DNA of 55,687 bases from Akkermansia sp. (GTDB lineage Bacteria; Verrucomicrobiota; Verrucomicrobiia; Verrucomicrobiales; Akkermansiaceae): NCBI GenBank assembly GCA_017415995.1, contig JAFQDN010000024.1, positions 1 to 55,687 of the forward strand, in the 5' to 3' direction. The position numbers and the translations under genes were made by a program. Shown here in pieces: positions 31,648 through 41,469 of the stretch (its first letter is position 1; every line of letters starts with the position of its first letter). The notes below the pieces were generated by a model that saw only the letters and a program-made list of their open reading frames with translations, ran no database searches and was not told the DNA's origin.

Positions 31648-32790
31648 ATGAACGACAAGCAGACAGCAAATCAGCCCCTTTTCGCAAAAGGGCTCAAGGG
31701 GGTCATAGCAAATGAAACCGGGCTGAGTGATGTACGTGGCGAAGAAGGACGCCTCCTCTATTGCGGATACGAGATTGAGGATTTGGTGGATTTGTGTAGC
31801 TTCACGGAAATCATCTATCTCCTTCTGAACAAACGTCTTCCCAACCGCGATGAACTTGCGGGATTAGAGCAGCGTTTGCGCAATGACCGAGAGCTGCCGC
31901 AACCCATTCTTGACTTTTTCAAGACGGCCACGAAGACAGCTCGACCAATGAGCGCACTGCGCACGGCCGTGTCAATGCTGGGCATGTATGACGACCGCAC
32001 AAAGGATCCGACGCAGATGAAGGAAATCGGGCTTTCCCTCATAGCCAAGATACCGGTGATGGCGGCGTATTATTACCGCATATGCCAAGGGCTGGAGTTA
32101 CCCCCCATCCGCACGGATTTGGATGAGGCCGCCCACTTTCTTTGGTTGCTGAAAGGGACAGAACCGGATCCGCAGGAGGCACACATTTTGGACGTGGCAT
32201 ACATATTGCATGCAGACCACGGCATGAACGCGTCCACATTCTCCTCACGCGTTACAGCCTCAACCCTCTCCGATATGTACTCCTGCATTACCGCAGCCAT
32301 CGGCACCTTGAAAGGGCCGTTGCACGGTGGAGCCAATGAGGCAGTAATAGAGATGCTTAAAGAAATCGGCAGCGAGGAGAATGTGGAAGAATACATCAAC
32401 AACAAACTTGCAAACCGCGAGAAAATCTTCGGTATGGGGCACCGAGTTTACAAGACCATTGACCCCCGCGCACCGCAACTGCGCCGCATTGCTATCCGCC
32501 TGACGCAAAAAATCGGCGAACCTAAGTGGATACGCATGAGCGATAAGATAGCCCGCATGGTACGCTCTCGCAAGGGGTTGAATGCCAACGTAGATTTCTA
32601 CTCTGCCTCCGTATACTACAGCTTAGGCATACCGACACGTATGTTCACCACCCTCTTTGCCATTGCCCGCTCCGCCGGATGGGTGGCTCAAATCTTGGAA
32701 CAACTTGAGGACAACACCCTCTTCCGCCCGCTTTCCCGATACACAGGGCCGGAGGAGCCGCTGCTCGTTCCCATTTTGGACATGCGCTGA
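31648..32790 (+). CDS. gltA: Citrate synthase
   Basis: This condenses oxaloacetate and acetyl-CoA to citrate. The 380-residue protein is the short form without the N-terminal NADH-regulatory domain. The catalytic triad is visible: His in HADHGMNAST, His in GPLHGGANEAV and Asp in NVDFYSA; GMGHRVYKTIDPR binds oxaloacetate. I start at ATG 31648 (MNDKQTANQ); a longer frame back to 31561 adds low-complexity codons. A 2-methylcitrate synthase activity cannot be excluded from sequence. Terminated at 32811-32848. Confidence 0.93.
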   Translation: MNDKQTANQPLFAKGLKGVIANETGLSDVRGEEGRLLYCGYEIEDLVDLCSFTEIIYLLLNKRLPNRDELAGLEQRLRNDRELPQPILDFFKTATKTARPMSALRTAVSMLGMYDDRTKDPTQMKEIGLSLIAKIPVMAAYYYRICQGLELPPIRTDLDEAAHFLWLLKGTEPDPQEAHILDVAYILHADHGMNASTFSSRVTASTLSDMYSCITAAIGTLKGPLHGGANEAVIEMLKEIGSEENVEEYINNKLANREKIFGMGHRVYKTIDPRAPQLRRIAIRLTQKIGEPKWIRMSDKIARMVRSRKGLNANVDFYSASVYYSLGIPTRMFTTLFAIARSAGWVAQILEQLEDNTLFRPLSRYTGPEEPLLVPILDMR

Positions 32791-32810
32791 TGCGGATTTA
32801 TACCGACCAT

Positions 32811-32848
32811 AAAAAAGCCGACATCCACAAAACGATGTCGGCTTTTTT
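32811..32848. terminator. Bidirectional terminator between citrate synthase and acyltransferase
   Basis: Perfect 15 bp stem from AAAAAAGCCGACATC to GATGTCGGCTTTTTT with an 8-nt loop. It ends in T6 on both strands, between two converging genes. Confidence 0.92.
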
Positions 32849-32859
32849 ATGGAAGTAAA

Positions 32860-33861
32860 TTAACCGAGGCAGCGTTTTTCCAAACGCAAAAGGAGGAGGG
32901 AAAGCGCAAGGGTAACGAGAGCAGCAACGGAACGGAACACCCATTTTTCCGGGTAGCCATAGTATGTTTCAATGGCATCACACGTAAAATGGTAGACGGG
33001 AACATGGAACAAAAAGACAGGGTAAGTCAGCAATGCCGCCTTGTTAACGAAAGCGGAAAACGCATTATTCACCACCCCGCCGAAAGCAAACAGACAAGGA
33101 ATAAGCAAGCAATAAAAGGCGGTTGTCAGCAAATCAAAAGAAAAGGTGTAATTGTAATAATTAAGCTCCTCTTTTTGCAACACCGACATCAAAACAACGG
33201 CCACAGCGGCAAACACCGCAAACAACAGCAGCGTAGCCCCCTTAAACAGGCATGACTTCTCCACACGCCGCTGACATAAAAAAACGCAGAGCCCGGACGC
33301 CAGAATTCCGGCCATGAATTGCCAGCAGCGAGCAAGCGGAGAATAATACAACCCCTCGCCGAACGGCGCGCAATCCGGCACGCATGAAAACAGCCCCCAC
33401 GTAATGACCAAAGCCACTATACAGCCCCCGGCCATACCGAATCGGAACCGGTGCAAATAATAAAAAAAAGGAACCATGAACAGCAGTGCACATTCCACAG
33501 CCATGTACCACAACGGCGTATTCCAATGCAATAACAGCTCAGATATACTGATATGAGCCCACTGCCCCGCCCCCCATTCCGGCAACAAGCATCCCTCATA
33601 CATTCGGTGCAACAAGCCAACAACTATAGCAAGTAAAAACAGGGGGAGCAATCTCCGCACCTTGGAGGCATAAAAGCGGGTGCTGTCAAACTCTGAACGT
33701 TCCTTAAACATCATCCCCACCAAAAAACCGCTCATCACTAAAAAACCATTCACCATAAACGGGCCACATGCAGGACGAGGCCAAAAATAATGGTAGACAA
33801 CTACCCCGACGCATAAAAAAATGCGGTATATATCCAGCAATAAAGCACGCTCTCTATTCAT
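32860..33861 (-). CDS. Acyltransferase 3 family membrane protein
   Basis: A 333-residue polytopic protein of the OafA/acyltransferase-3 family. It starts MNRERALLLDIYRIFLC and has VVVYHYFWP (conserved His), FLVMSGFLVGMMF and about ten transmembrane helices, ending in a basic tail. It probably O-acylates a surface glycan; the substrate is unknown. I start at ATG 33861; the longer frame to 33975 adds residues with no family similarity. Base composition is closer to the core genes than in the other acyltransferase of this window. Confidence 0.8.
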   Translation of the reverse strand: MNRERALLLDIYRIFLCVGVVVYHYFWPRPACGPFMVNGFLVMSGFLVGMMFKERSEFDSTRFYASKVRRLLPLFLLAIVVGLLHRMYEGCLLPEWGAGQWAHISISELLLHWNTPLWYMAVECALLFMVPFFYYLHRFRFGMAGGCIVALVITWGLFSCVPDCAPFGEGLYYSPLARCWQFMAGILASGLCVFLCQRRVEKSCLFKGATLLLFAVFAAVAVVLMSVLQKEELNYYNYTFSFDLLTTAFYCLLIPCLFAFGGVVNNAFSAFVNKAALLTYPVFLFHVPVYHFTCDAIETYYGYPEKWVFRSVAALVTLALSLLLLRLEKRCLG

Positions 33862-34064
33862 AACTTGCAAAAACCGAGCGAGTATAACCACCTCGGGACT
33901 TCTGTACAAGTCTAATATGAGCAAAAATTGCACTTTGTAGGTGGCTGAAGCAACTTTTTTGAAGCGCATGCTCAAAAAAAGCTAGCGTTTACTCTAACTG
34001 TATGATAAAATGGGTGCGTTCCCCGAGGGGGAGAGACGTAACACAGCAAACACAATCAACCGTT

Positions 34065-35081
34065 ATGAACGATCTCACAAAACCTTTCAAGCGCCTGCCG
34101 GTGGCTATGATCGGCACCGGGTCATACGTGCCTGAAACCCGCCTTACCAATTCAGATTTGGAGAAGATGGTGGATACCTCCAACGAGTGGATTATTGAAC
34201 GCACCGGCATCGAAGAACGCCGCATTGCCGCCCCGGGAGAGAAGACGAGCGACATGGCCACTCACGCCGCACGGAAAGCCATGGAGGCAGCTGGTGTAAC
34301 AGCGGAGGAGATTGACCTCATCATCGTCGGCACAGTAACGCCGGATACCTTCACCCCCTCCACGGCGTGCTATGTACAGGCCAACTTAGGAGCCGTAAAT
34401 GCAGCAGCGTTCGATATTTCCGCTGCGTGCTCCAGCTTCCTGTATGCCCTGAAAACCGCCGTACAGTACATCGGATGCGGCCAAGCCAAAACAGCTCTCA
34501 TCATCTCATCAGAAAAGCTCAGCCACATTGTCAACTGGGAAGACCGCAGCACATGCGTACTCTTCGGAGATGGTGCAGGTGCCGCAGTACTGCGCACCGG
34601 CACCGGAATTGAAGGGGACAGCGCCATCTTGGCATCAGACATCGGCGCGGATGGTACCCTTACTGACCTGCTCATGGTTCCCGGAGGAGGCTCAGCCATA
34701 CCGACAACGGAGGAGAACATCCACGAAAAGCTTTATACGCTTGCCATGCGCGGCAACGAGGTATTCCGCCACGCCGTCGCACACATGAAGGACTCCGCAC
34801 TGTCCCTGATAGAGCGCACCGGTATTAAACCGGAGGATGTGGACTTGGTCATTCCTCACCAGGCAAATCTGCGCATCATCAACGCAGTGGCGCAGCGTCT
34901 GGGAATTCCGGTGGAGCGAGTATTCATCAACCTGCAGAAGTACGGCAACACCTCCGGTGCAGCATGTGCCATTGCGTTGGATGAGGCCATACGCTCCGGC
35001 AAGGCCAAGAAGGGGGACATTGTTCTGATGGTAACCTTCGGTGCCGGGTTAACGTGGAGCAGCGCCGCTATCCGCCTCTGA
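34065..35081 (+). CDS. fabH: Beta-ketoacyl-ACP synthase III
   Basis: This starts fatty-acid synthesis by joining acetyl-CoA and malonyl-ACP. The 338 residues match the family. The catalytic Cys is in DISAACSSFLY, the His in IPHQANLRI and the Asn in YGNTSGAA; GTGSYVPETR at the start and the RTGIEERR segment are also typical. I chose ATG 34065 (MNDLTKPFKR); upstream codons from 34002 read through leader sequence. A hairpin and mfd follow. Confidence 0.95.
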   Translation: MNDLTKPFKRLPVAMIGTGSYVPETRLTNSDLEKMVDTSNEWIIERTGIEERRIAAPGEKTSDMATHAARKAMEAAGVTAEEIDLIIVGTVTPDTFTPSTACYVQANLGAVNAAAFDISAACSSFLYALKTAVQYIGCGQAKTALIISSEKLSHIVNWEDRSTCVLFGDGAGAAVLRTGTGIEGDSAILASDIGADGTLTDLLMVPGGGSAIPTTEENIHEKLYTLAMRGNEVFRHAVAHMKDSALSLIERTGIKPEDVDLVIPHQANLRIINAVAQRLGIPVERVFINLQKYGNTSGAACAIALDEAIRSGKAKKGDIVLMVTFGAGLTWSSAAIRL

Positions 35082-35116
35082 TTTTCCCACGGAAACAGGA
35101 TTTACACACACCGAAA

Positions 35117-35151
35117 GAGCCGGCTCAGTGGATTTCTCCCACCGAGTCGGC
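35117..35151 (+). terminator. Imperfect hairpin between fabH and mfd
   Basis: AGCCGGCTCAGTGG pairs with CCACCGAGTCGGCT with two interruptions and a short loop. There is no U-tract, so attenuation or simple structure is as likely as termination. Confidence 0.35.
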
Positions 35152-35174
35152 TGTAAACATTATACCAGAGCACC

Positions 35175-38100
35175 TTGCAACCCGGACTCCTCCAATACGT
35201 CAGCCGCAGCTCCGCCTTCAAGACCGAGCTGCAGCGGCTGCGTGAGGATAACATCCGGGAAGAGCCACTGGTATTTCCGCACGCCTGCCCCGCCTCGCTT
35301 TCCTTCATCGTAGCACTTGTGGCAGCACACAGCAAGAAAGCGCGGCGCATATGGGTGGTGGCAGATGCCCTCCCCATGCAGGAACGCATTGCAGCGGAGC
35401 TGCCACTATGGGAACAAAGCGCCGTTTTTGTCCCGGAGCGAGAAATACACGTCAACAACGGCCTGAGTGACCCGGATTTGGCAGCAGAGCGGCTGGATGC
35501 ACTCAAAGCCATATCCGGCACGCCGCAAACCGTGCAAATAGCTGTTGTCACAGCAGCTGCGCTATACCAAAACGCACCCGCTTTTGCACAAAACACAGCG
35601 GATTCCGTCACCATACGAACCGGCGAAGAGCACGAACCGGAAAAACTCACCCGAATGTTCACCGAACACGGCTTTGACAGGGTGGACCAAGTAACAACGC
35701 GCAGCCAATGGAGCTTACGCGGTGGCATTTTGGACGTTTTCCCCCTCCAATCGGCTTGGCCCCTGCGCATCGAATTCTTCGGCGATGAGGTTGAGAGCAT
35801 TCGCGCGTTTGATGTGGACAGCCAGTTATCATTCCGCAAATTGGCAGAAGCGGAACTCATGTTAGATGTGCCACCGGCAGATAAACAGCTCAAAGACCTT
35901 ATCACCCCGGACGACTGGGTCATCAGCCTTCCCGGGTGTGGGGAACCCGGCAATATTTTGCTGTTGGATAGCCCGCCGGAGGTGGTAGAGCTTTCCCCGG
36001 AATTGGAGAAACTGAATGAAAAAGACCCGCTGGCAAGTTACGGTGAGCCATTGGGCAGTTTCGATACAGGCGACTTCGTCATGCAAGAAGCGCGGCGAGC
36101 CATGGCACGCCACACTCTTATACAATGGAAAGAACAAAAATGGCGCATTGTCATGTTCTTTCCGCATGAGGGTGAAAAAAAGCGTTTTGAAGAAATATGC
36201 GGAGAAGATGATGCCTGGCGTGCCGTGCAAAGCAGAGATGGGGATTTACCGTTCGGATTCACGCTTCCGGGTGCAAAACTGGCGGTACTCTCTGCAGCAG
36301 AAATATTCGGGCGATACTCCTCACCGCGGGTACGCCAACGCGATAACCGCGAGGAGCGACTGCGCCGTGAACGCGCACAAGCCCCGTTGCGCGAGATTGC
36401 CCCGGGAGATCTCGTTATTCACTCCGCACACGGATTAGGCAAATTTGTCGGGATTGTGCAGGATGACAAAACCGGAGAACAAGAACTGCACATCCTCTAT
36501 GCAGGAGGCGTATTATTGCGGATTCCATTACAACAAAGCCACTTAGTGTCAAAATACGTGGGACTGGGTGCCAAAACACCGGAACTTTCAAGACTGGGAG
36601 ATGCCAGGTGGAAGCGCGCCTGCCAAGCTGCAGAAAAAGCCATACAAGATTATGCCGCCCAACTACTGGAAGTACAGGCAGAGCGTGAAAGCAACAACGG
36701 CTACGCACACCCGGCCGACTCCTCATGGATGTGGCAATTTGAATCCTCATTCCCCTATCGTGAAACCCCGGACCAGTTGAGAGCCATCAACCAATGCAAG
36801 GCGGATATGGAAGCCCCCCGCCCTATGGACCGTCTCATCTGCGGCGATGTCGGATTCGGCAAAACAGAAGTAGCCATCCGTGCTGCATTCAAATGCGTAA
36901 CCGGAGGCAAACAAGCTGCCATACTGGCACCTACAACGGTACTGGCAGACCAGCACTTCCGCACTTTCCGAAGCCGCATGAGTGAGTACCCCATCCGCAT
37001 TGAGTTACTCAGCCGATTTACCCCGGCAAAAAAAGCAGCGGAAATCATAGAAGGAATGCGCCGGGGCGATGTTGATATTGTAGTGGGCACGCACAGGCTC
37101 ATTTCCAAGAATGTCATGTTCAAGGATTTGGGGCTGGCCGTCATTGATGAGGAACAACGCTTCGGCGTACGCCACAAAGAGCAATTCAAGCGCATGTTCC
37201 GTATGGTGGATATGCTCACACTCTCCGCAACCCCCATTCCGCGCACACTGTATGTTGCCCTCATGGGCGCACGCGACATGAGCACCATCGATACTGCGCC
37301 CCTCAACAGACTCCCGGTTCAGACTGCCGTTTGTCCGTATAATGAGGAACTCATCACTCGCGCCATTGAGCGAGAGACTGCTCGCAACGGTCAGGTTTTC
37401 TTCCTTCACAACCGTGTTTCTTCCATCTACAAAATGCAGGAAACGCTCCATAAACTTGTTCCCCGAGCCCGCATCGTGGTCGGGCATGGTCAAATGGACA
37501 AGGGTGACTTGGAATGCGTAATGCGCGATTTCATTAATGGCAAGGCAGATGTACTCCTCTCCACCACCATCATTGAAAGCGGCATCGATATTCCCAACGC
37601 CAACACCATCATCATTGACAGAGCAGACCGTTTCGGACTTGCCGACCTTTACCAACTGCGTGGGCGGGTAGGACGTGGCGGACACAGAGCATACGCATAC
37701 CTGCTCTTACCGGAAGGAGCGCTCTGCACCGGGGATGCCCGCAAACGCGTGGCAGCCATCAAGCAATATACAGAATTGGGCAGCGGCTTCAAAATAGCCA
37801 TGCGAGATTTAGAGATTCGCGGTGCCGGCAATCTGCTTGGCACCCAGCAAAGCGGGCACATAGCAGCCATCGGGTTCGAGCTCTATTGCCAACTATTGCG
37901 CCAATCCATCGAGCGGTTGCAGGGCAAAGCTCCGGCCATTCGCGCGGATGCCCAACTTAAAGCGGATTTTCTCTGTGTAAGTGAGGCCATCATGAGCACG
38001 CGAGCCGATGCCGACAAACTCATCGGGGCATTCATCCCCTCCTCTTGGGTGGAAAGCACGCAAAACCGCATGGCGTGTTATACTCAGTTGGCAAAAGCTC

Positions 38101-38369
38101 TTACCTTTGATGACACCGATGACCTAGAACGGCAGTGGATTGACCGCTACGGCAAATTGCCCCGTCAGGCTCGCAATCTACTGGTTTGCCACAAAATCAA
38201 AATTGCGGCATCGCGCCGCAACATCAGCATGGTGGAAATAGCAGCTCAAAAACTCATGCTGACCCGCAATAATGACTACATTTTGCTGGATAAAAGATTC
38301 CCGAGGCTGCAAAAGACAAAACCCACAGATAAATTATACGAGACACTGCGCTTTCTCATGGAAATGTAA
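35175..38369 (+). CDS. mfd: Transcription-repair coupling factor
   Basis: This removes stalled RNA polymerase at DNA lesions and recruits UvrA. The 1064 residues are slightly shorter than the usual ~1150. Order: UvrB-like module (residues 1-330), RNA-polymerase-interacting domain around IAPGDLVIHSAHGLGKFVG, then the RecG-like translocase with GDVGFGKTEVAIRA (Walker A), DEEQRFGVRHKEQ, LSATPIPRTLYVAL, GRVGRGG and RDLEIRGAGNLLGTQQSGHI. The start is a TTG at 35175 and remains uncertain; no ATG fits better. It probably shares transcription with fabH. Confidence 0.95.
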   Translation: MQPGLLQYVSRSSAFKTELQRLREDNIREEPLVFPHACPASLSFIVALVAAHSKKARRIWVVADALPMQERIAAELPLWEQSAVFVPEREIHVNNGLSDPDLAAERLDALKAISGTPQTVQIAVVTAAALYQNAPAFAQNTADSVTIRTGEEHEPEKLTRMFTEHGFDRVDQVTTRSQWSLRGGILDVFPLQSAWPLRIEFFGDEVESIRAFDVDSQLSFRKLAEAELMLDVPPADKQLKDLITPDDWVISLPGCGEPGNILLLDSPPEVVELSPELEKLNEKDPLASYGEPLGSFDTGDFVMQEARRAMARHTLIQWKEQKWRIVMFFPHEGEKKRFEEICGEDDAWRAVQSRDGDLPFGFTLPGAKLAVLSAAEIFGRYSSPRVRQRDNREERLRRERAQAPLREIAPGDLVIHSAHGLGKFVGIVQDDKTGEQELHILYAGGVLLRIPLQQSHLVSKYVGLGAKTPELSRLGDARWKRACQAAEKAIQDYAAQLLEVQAERESNNGYAHPADSSWMWQFESSFPYRETPDQLRAINQCKADMEAPRPMDRLICGDVGFGKTEVAIRAAFKCVTGGKQAAILAPTTVLADQHFRTFRSRMSEYPIRIELLSRFTPAKKAAEIIEGMRRGDVDIVVGTHRLISKNVMFKDLGLAVIDEEQRFGVRHKEQFKRMFRMVDMLTLSATPIPRTLYVALMGARDMSTIDTAPLNRLPVQTAVCPYNEELITRAIERETARNGQVFFLHNRVSSIYKMQETLHKLVPRARIVVGHGQMDKGDLECVMRDFINGKADVLLSTTIIESGIDIPNANTIIIDRADRFGLADLYQLRGRVGRGGHRAYAYLLLPEGALCTGDARKRVAAIKQYTELGSGFKIAMRDLEIRGAGNLLGTQQSGHIAAIGFELYCQLLRQSIERLQGKAPAIRADAQLKADFLCVSEAIMSTRADADKLIGAFIPSSWVESTQNRMACYTQLAKALTFDDTDDLERQWIDRYGKLPRQARNLLVCHKIKIAASRRNISMVEIAAQKLMLTRNNDYILLDKRFPRLQKTKPTDKLYETLRFLMEM

Positions 38370-38387
38370 ACCTTCCCCCGGACGGAA

Positions 38388-38768
38388 TCAAAGAGGAAGG
38401 TCATCCCCACCATGCACACTTTCCTCCTGGGGCACATATGCAACAGTGGCTTCCGTAATGCCGGTGTGCGGGTACACGATAGTATTACCCCCCATGGAAG
38501 CGGCACGGCGCTTAATGGCCTGCACCATGGCCTCGTCCCCTAAATCAAGCTTTGCATCATTGCGAATCAGGAAACGCCCCACCACAACCGCATTCGGCAC
38601 ATCCGGCAACATCGGCAAAAATTCCACCTCGTACTCAGCAACTACCGGACGCGTCCCGACCAACGTTGCCGGCACCATTTCCCAATTCCGGGCGGCACGC
38701 GGCTCCCCATTCTGGGAACAGGCCGTCACGGCAAACGCACAAGCAATCATCAGTAAGGTTGTCTTCAT
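38388..38768 (-). CDS. Predicted lipoprotein of unknown function
   Basis: A 126-residue protein with a lipoprotein signal (MKTTLLMIACAFAVTAC, lipobox VTAC) and a compact mature domain. The motif AIKRRAASMGGNTIVYPHTG resembles small periplasmic proteins that track heavy-metal or envelope stress, but that is only an impression. It converges on mfd, 18 bp away, and follows the small ORF at 38785-39045 by 16 bp. Confidence 0.65.
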   Translation of the reverse strand: MKTTLLMIACAFAVTACSQNGEPRAARNWEMVPATLVGTRPVVAEYEVEFLPMLPDVPNAVVVGRFLIRNDAKLDLGDEAMVQAIKRRAASMGGNTIVYPHTGITEATVAYVPQEESVHGGDDLPL

Positions 38769-38784
38769 CGCTATCGGGAGGTTG

Positions 38785-39045
38785 TTAATATTCATCTGCC
38801 GGCTTAAATCTGCAACAAAAAACACAGCGCCCGTCGGCGTGCAGCAGCACACTGATGCATCCGAGCTCGTGCTTCACCATGTACGCATCATACTCAGCCG
38901 GGGGGCGAGGGTGAAAACGCCCCGCCTTTTCCGGTGCCAACACGGCAGAACGCAACACCGCCACCAACCGCCGATTGCTCATGCTGCGCATCTCTTCATA
39001 ATCGGAGGTCGGTAACAACAGTGTCGGTATTTTCTGGGAACTCAC
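38785..39045 (-). CDS. Small protein of unknown function
   Basis: An 86-residue soluble protein with an Arg-rich middle (MSNRRLVAVLRSAV), then HPRPPAEYDAYMVKHELGC and a C-terminal CVFCCRFKPADEY with a Cys cluster. The start is uncertain: a GTG at 39045 keeps the plausible SSQKIPTLLLPTSDYEEM segment, while an ATG at 38991 gives 68 residues. It lies 16 bp upstream of the lipoprotein gene and probably shares its transcript. No family recognised. Confidence 0.45.
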   Translation of the reverse strand: MSSQKIPTLLLPTSDYEEMRSMSNRRLVAVLRSAVLAPEKAGRFHPRPPAEYDAYMVKHELGCISVLLHADGRCVFCCRFKPADEY

Positions 39046-39195
39046 GCGCACGAATATACACCAAAAGCACAATTTGTCAAGCGGCATCCCGCAATTATCA
39101 CTTAAACTCTCTCTAGCACGCGCATTCTCCTGTTTTTTACCGCAGAAATATAATAAAGTTTGTTTAAGTTTTTTTCCGATTCTCCAATTTTTTGC

Positions 39196-39224
39196 TTGAA
39201 GCCAAGCCCGCTTAGGGATAGAAT
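39196..39224 (+). promoter_or_regulatory. lpxA promoter, leaderless configuration
   Basis: TTGAAG (39196-39201), 17 bp, TAGAAT (39219-39224), then GCAGTT and ATG. The 6-nt gap puts the start of transcription on the start codon. Confidence 0.6.
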
Positions 39225-39230
39225 GCAGTT

Positions 39231-40013
39231 ATGGCTCAGATTCACCCCACAGCAATTATTGACCCCACCGCGGAATTGGCGGACGACGTAACGGTAGGGC
39301 CGTACTGCGTAATCGGTCCGCACGTCAAACTCGGAGAAGGCTGCGTATTGCACAGTCATGTTGTCATCGGTGGGCCTTCCACTTTCGGAAAAGGCAACGA
39401 GTTCTTCCCCTTTGCTGTCATTGGTCTCAAGACTCAGGATCTCAAGTATAAGGGAGAACCCACATTTTTGGAAGTAGGAGACTACAACGTATTCCGAGAA
39501 AACTGCAATATTAACCGTTCGACCACCCCGGAAACAAAAACAATCATCGGCAGTCACAATCATTTCCTGATTAACAGCCACTGCGGTCATGAGTGCCATG
39601 TAGGCAACCACTGCATCCTTTCCGGATACGCCGGAGTTGCCGGGCATTGCACCATCGGCGACTGGGCCATCATCGGAGGTTTCGCTGCTCTGCACCAGTT
39701 TGTACGTATCGGTGAGCACGCCATGATTGGCGGTTGCGCACGTATTCCACAAGACGTAGCTCCGTTTATGATTGCGGAAGGCTTCCCCGGCCAGCTGCGC
39801 ACGGTCAACATTGTAGGCTTGCAACGCCGTGGCTTCTCTGATGAAGACATTCGTGCCCTCAAGTTTGCCTATCGTAAGCTCTTCCTTGACAAAAAAGCTA
39901 ACGTCAACGACAGCATTCCGGCCATACTTGAGGACGAAAGATACGGCAGCAACCCGCGCATTCAACGCCTCATTGAGTTCATCCGCACATCGGAGCGCGG
40001 ATTCATTCACTGA
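39231..40013 (+). CDS. lpxA: UDP-N-acetylglucosamine acyltransferase
   Basis: This catalyses the first step of lipid A synthesis, acyl transfer from acyl-ACP to UDP-GlcNAc. The 260-residue length is typical. Residues 1-185 are hexapeptide repeats of a left-handed beta helix (IHPTAIIDPTAELADDV, VTVGPYCVIGPHVKLG); the catalytic His is in the HNHFLINSHCGHECHVG region. The C-terminal helical domain holds NIVGLQRRGFSDEDIRALK. It is coupled to gph (TGATG at 40011-40015). Usual neighbours lpxD/fabZ are absent. Confidence 0.95.
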   Translation: MAQIHPTAIIDPTAELADDVTVGPYCVIGPHVKLGEGCVLHSHVVIGGPSTFGKGNEFFPFAVIGLKTQDLKYKGEPTFLEVGDYNVFRENCNINRSTTPETKTIIGSHNHFLINSHCGHECHVGNHCILSGYAGVAGHCTIGDWAIIGGFAALHQFVRIGEHAMIGGCARIPQDVAPFMIAEGFPGQLRTVNIVGLQRRGFSDEDIRALKFAYRKLFLDKKANVNDSIPAILEDERYGSNPRIQRLIEFIRTSERGFIH

Positions 40014-40678
40014 TGAAACGTTACATCATTTTTGATTTGGATGGCACCTTGGTGGATTCCCTCCCGGGAATCGCCGAGGGAGTCAACCGCGCTCTCAGGG
40101 CACTGGGCTTGCCGGAACACAGTCCCGGCGAAGTCAGAGGGATGATAGGCAGCGGAGCCGCAAACCTCTGCGCAAAAGCTTTAGGCTACCCGGATGCAGA
40201 ACACACTCCGCCGGACAAACTGGAGGCTCTGCACAGCATATTCCGCAAAGAGTACCCGACGTGCTGGCAGGGAGAGTACACCGTGCCGTACCCATGGATT
40301 GCCAACATGCTTACGTTATTGAGCGCGGAAGGAGCTCAGCTGGCCGTTCTCTCCAATAAACCCCACGATGTTACCTACCCCATGGTTAAGGAACTTTTTG
40401 CCCACATCCCATTCAGCTTTATCATGGGCTACACCGGAAAGTTCCCGCGCAAACCGGCACCCGACGCCATTTATCACATGGCAAAGGAGTGGGGGCTAAA
40501 CACGGCAGATATCACCTTAGTAGGAGATTCTCTTTTCGATGCCCGAACTGCGCAAAATGCCGGCTGCAAAACGGCTTTAGTTGCATGGGGATACGCCAAC
40601 GTAAGCGAACTTGCCGCTTGGCAGGCGCCACTGTTCGGCTCTGTTGATGAATTATGCAGCTATTTACGGCAAAGCTAA
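40013..40678 (+). CDS. gph: HAD-family phosphatase, phosphoglycolate phosphatase-like
   Basis: A 221-residue cytoplasmic HAD hydrolase. Motif I is FDLDGTLVDS (nucleophile and acid Asp), motif II is the Ser in AVLSNKP, motif III is the Lys in KFPRKPAPD and motif IV is LVGDSLFDARTA. The helical cap after motif I matches the Gph subgroup, so 2-phosphoglycolate from DNA repair is the likely substrate, though related phosphosugars are possible. Its ATG overlaps the lpxA stop; rlmH follows after 9 bp. Confidence 0.85.
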   Translation: MKRYIIFDLDGTLVDSLPGIAEGVNRALRALGLPEHSPGEVRGMIGSGAANLCAKALGYPDAEHTPPDKLEALHSIFRKEYPTCWQGEYTVPYPWIANMLTLLSAEGAQLAVLSNKPHDVTYPMVKELFAHIPFSFIMGYTGKFPRKPAPDAIYHMAKEWGLNTADITLVGDSLFDARTAQNAGCKTALVAWGYANVSELAAWQAPLFGSVDELCSYLRQS

Positions 40679-40687
40679 TTACAAATC

Positions 40688-41128
40688 ATGAATTTTCTCA
40701 TTTTGGCGGCTGCCAAACCATCAATTGCCTACGCGCGACAAGGCGTTGCCTTTTTTGAGGAACGCCTGCGCCCCTTCGGCAAGGTGGAAATCCGCTATGT
40801 CAAAGCGGGGTCATCAGAGGAGGTATCTGCCCGACTTTTGGAAGCCAGCAAAGGCTGCCTACGCATCGCCATGGATGAACGAGGTGAAAACTGGACCTCA
40901 CGCGAACTGGAAAAACGCGCCAAAGACTGGCAAATGAGGGCTGTTAAGCATGTCGCCTTTCTCATCGGCGCGGCAGACGGCCACACACCGGAACTTCGGC
41001 AAAGCTGTGACCATGTGCTTTCTCTCGGCAAACACACCATGCAACATGAGTTGGCCCTCGTTGTTCTGCTAGAGCAAATTTACCGCCTGCACACCATGCT
41101 TGCAGGCACCCCTTACCACAGAGATTGA
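40688..41128 (+). CDS. rlmH: 23S rRNA pseudouridine-1915 N3-methyltransferase
   Basis: A SPOUT-fold methyltransferase acting on the assembled 70S ribosome at helix 69. The 146 residues match the family. [25 protein letters not shown] (SAM-binding knot) and the C-terminal [18 protein letters not shown] are diagnostic. Last gene of the lpxA-gph-rlmH operon, followed by a hairpin at 41143-41164. Confidence 0.95.
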   Translation: MNFLILAAAKPSIAYARQGVAFFEERLRPFGKVEIRYVKAGSSEEVSARLLEASKGCLRIAMDERGENWTSRELEKRAKDWQMRAVKHVAFLIGAADGHTPELRQSCDHVLSLGKHTMQHELALVVLLEQIYRLHTMLAGTPYHRD

Positions 41129-41142
41129 AAATCCCATAAAAG

Positions 41143-41179
41143 GCGCATAGCTTGTCCTATGCGCAAGCCCCGTTTTTTT
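41143..41179 (+). terminator. Terminator of the lpxA-gph-rlmH operon
   Basis: Perfect 8 bp stem GCGCATAG (41143-41150) / CTATGCGC (41157-41164). A T7 tract comes 8 nt later (41173-41179). Confidence 0.65.
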
Positions 41180-41199
41180 GCGATTTTCTCGTATCGGCC

Positions 41200-41469
41200 T
41201 CAGTTAAACAAACCATACATCGCACAGCAGGAGAGGGCCATACCGAAAGCGCCAAGGAGAAAACGAGGGAACGGATTATCTTCATCAAGCAGGAAGCCGA
41301 AAAGTACTAAACCGCCCAGCAGCAGCAGACTGCAATTCAAAACACTTTCATCTTTAGCGATATGCATGAAATGTTTGGAGGCATAGTAACCAAGCAAAGC
41401 TCCGATGGTGGCACTGCGACGAGCAAAAAAGCCACGTGTTTCTGTATTGTTATTTGAAGAATCAGACAT
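41200..41469 (-). CDS. Small two-helix membrane protein
   Basis: An 89-residue protein with a polar N-terminus (MSDSSNNNTETRGFFARRS) and two predicted transmembrane helices at about residues 45-62 and 68-86. Asp/Glu residues in the connecting loop (LLDEDNPFPRF) are noticeable. No family recognised; it converges on the rlmH operon. Confidence 0.6.
   Translation of the reverse strand: MSDSSNNNTETRGFFARRSATIGALLGYYASKHFMHIAKDESVLNCSLLLLGGLVLFGFLLDEDNPFPRFLLGAFGMALSCCAMYGLFN

Noticed and set aside
39102..40010. A 302-codon minus-strand frame antisense to lpxA
   Set aside because: lpxA hexapeptide repeats and its coupled operon are clear on the plus strand; this frame has no start signal.
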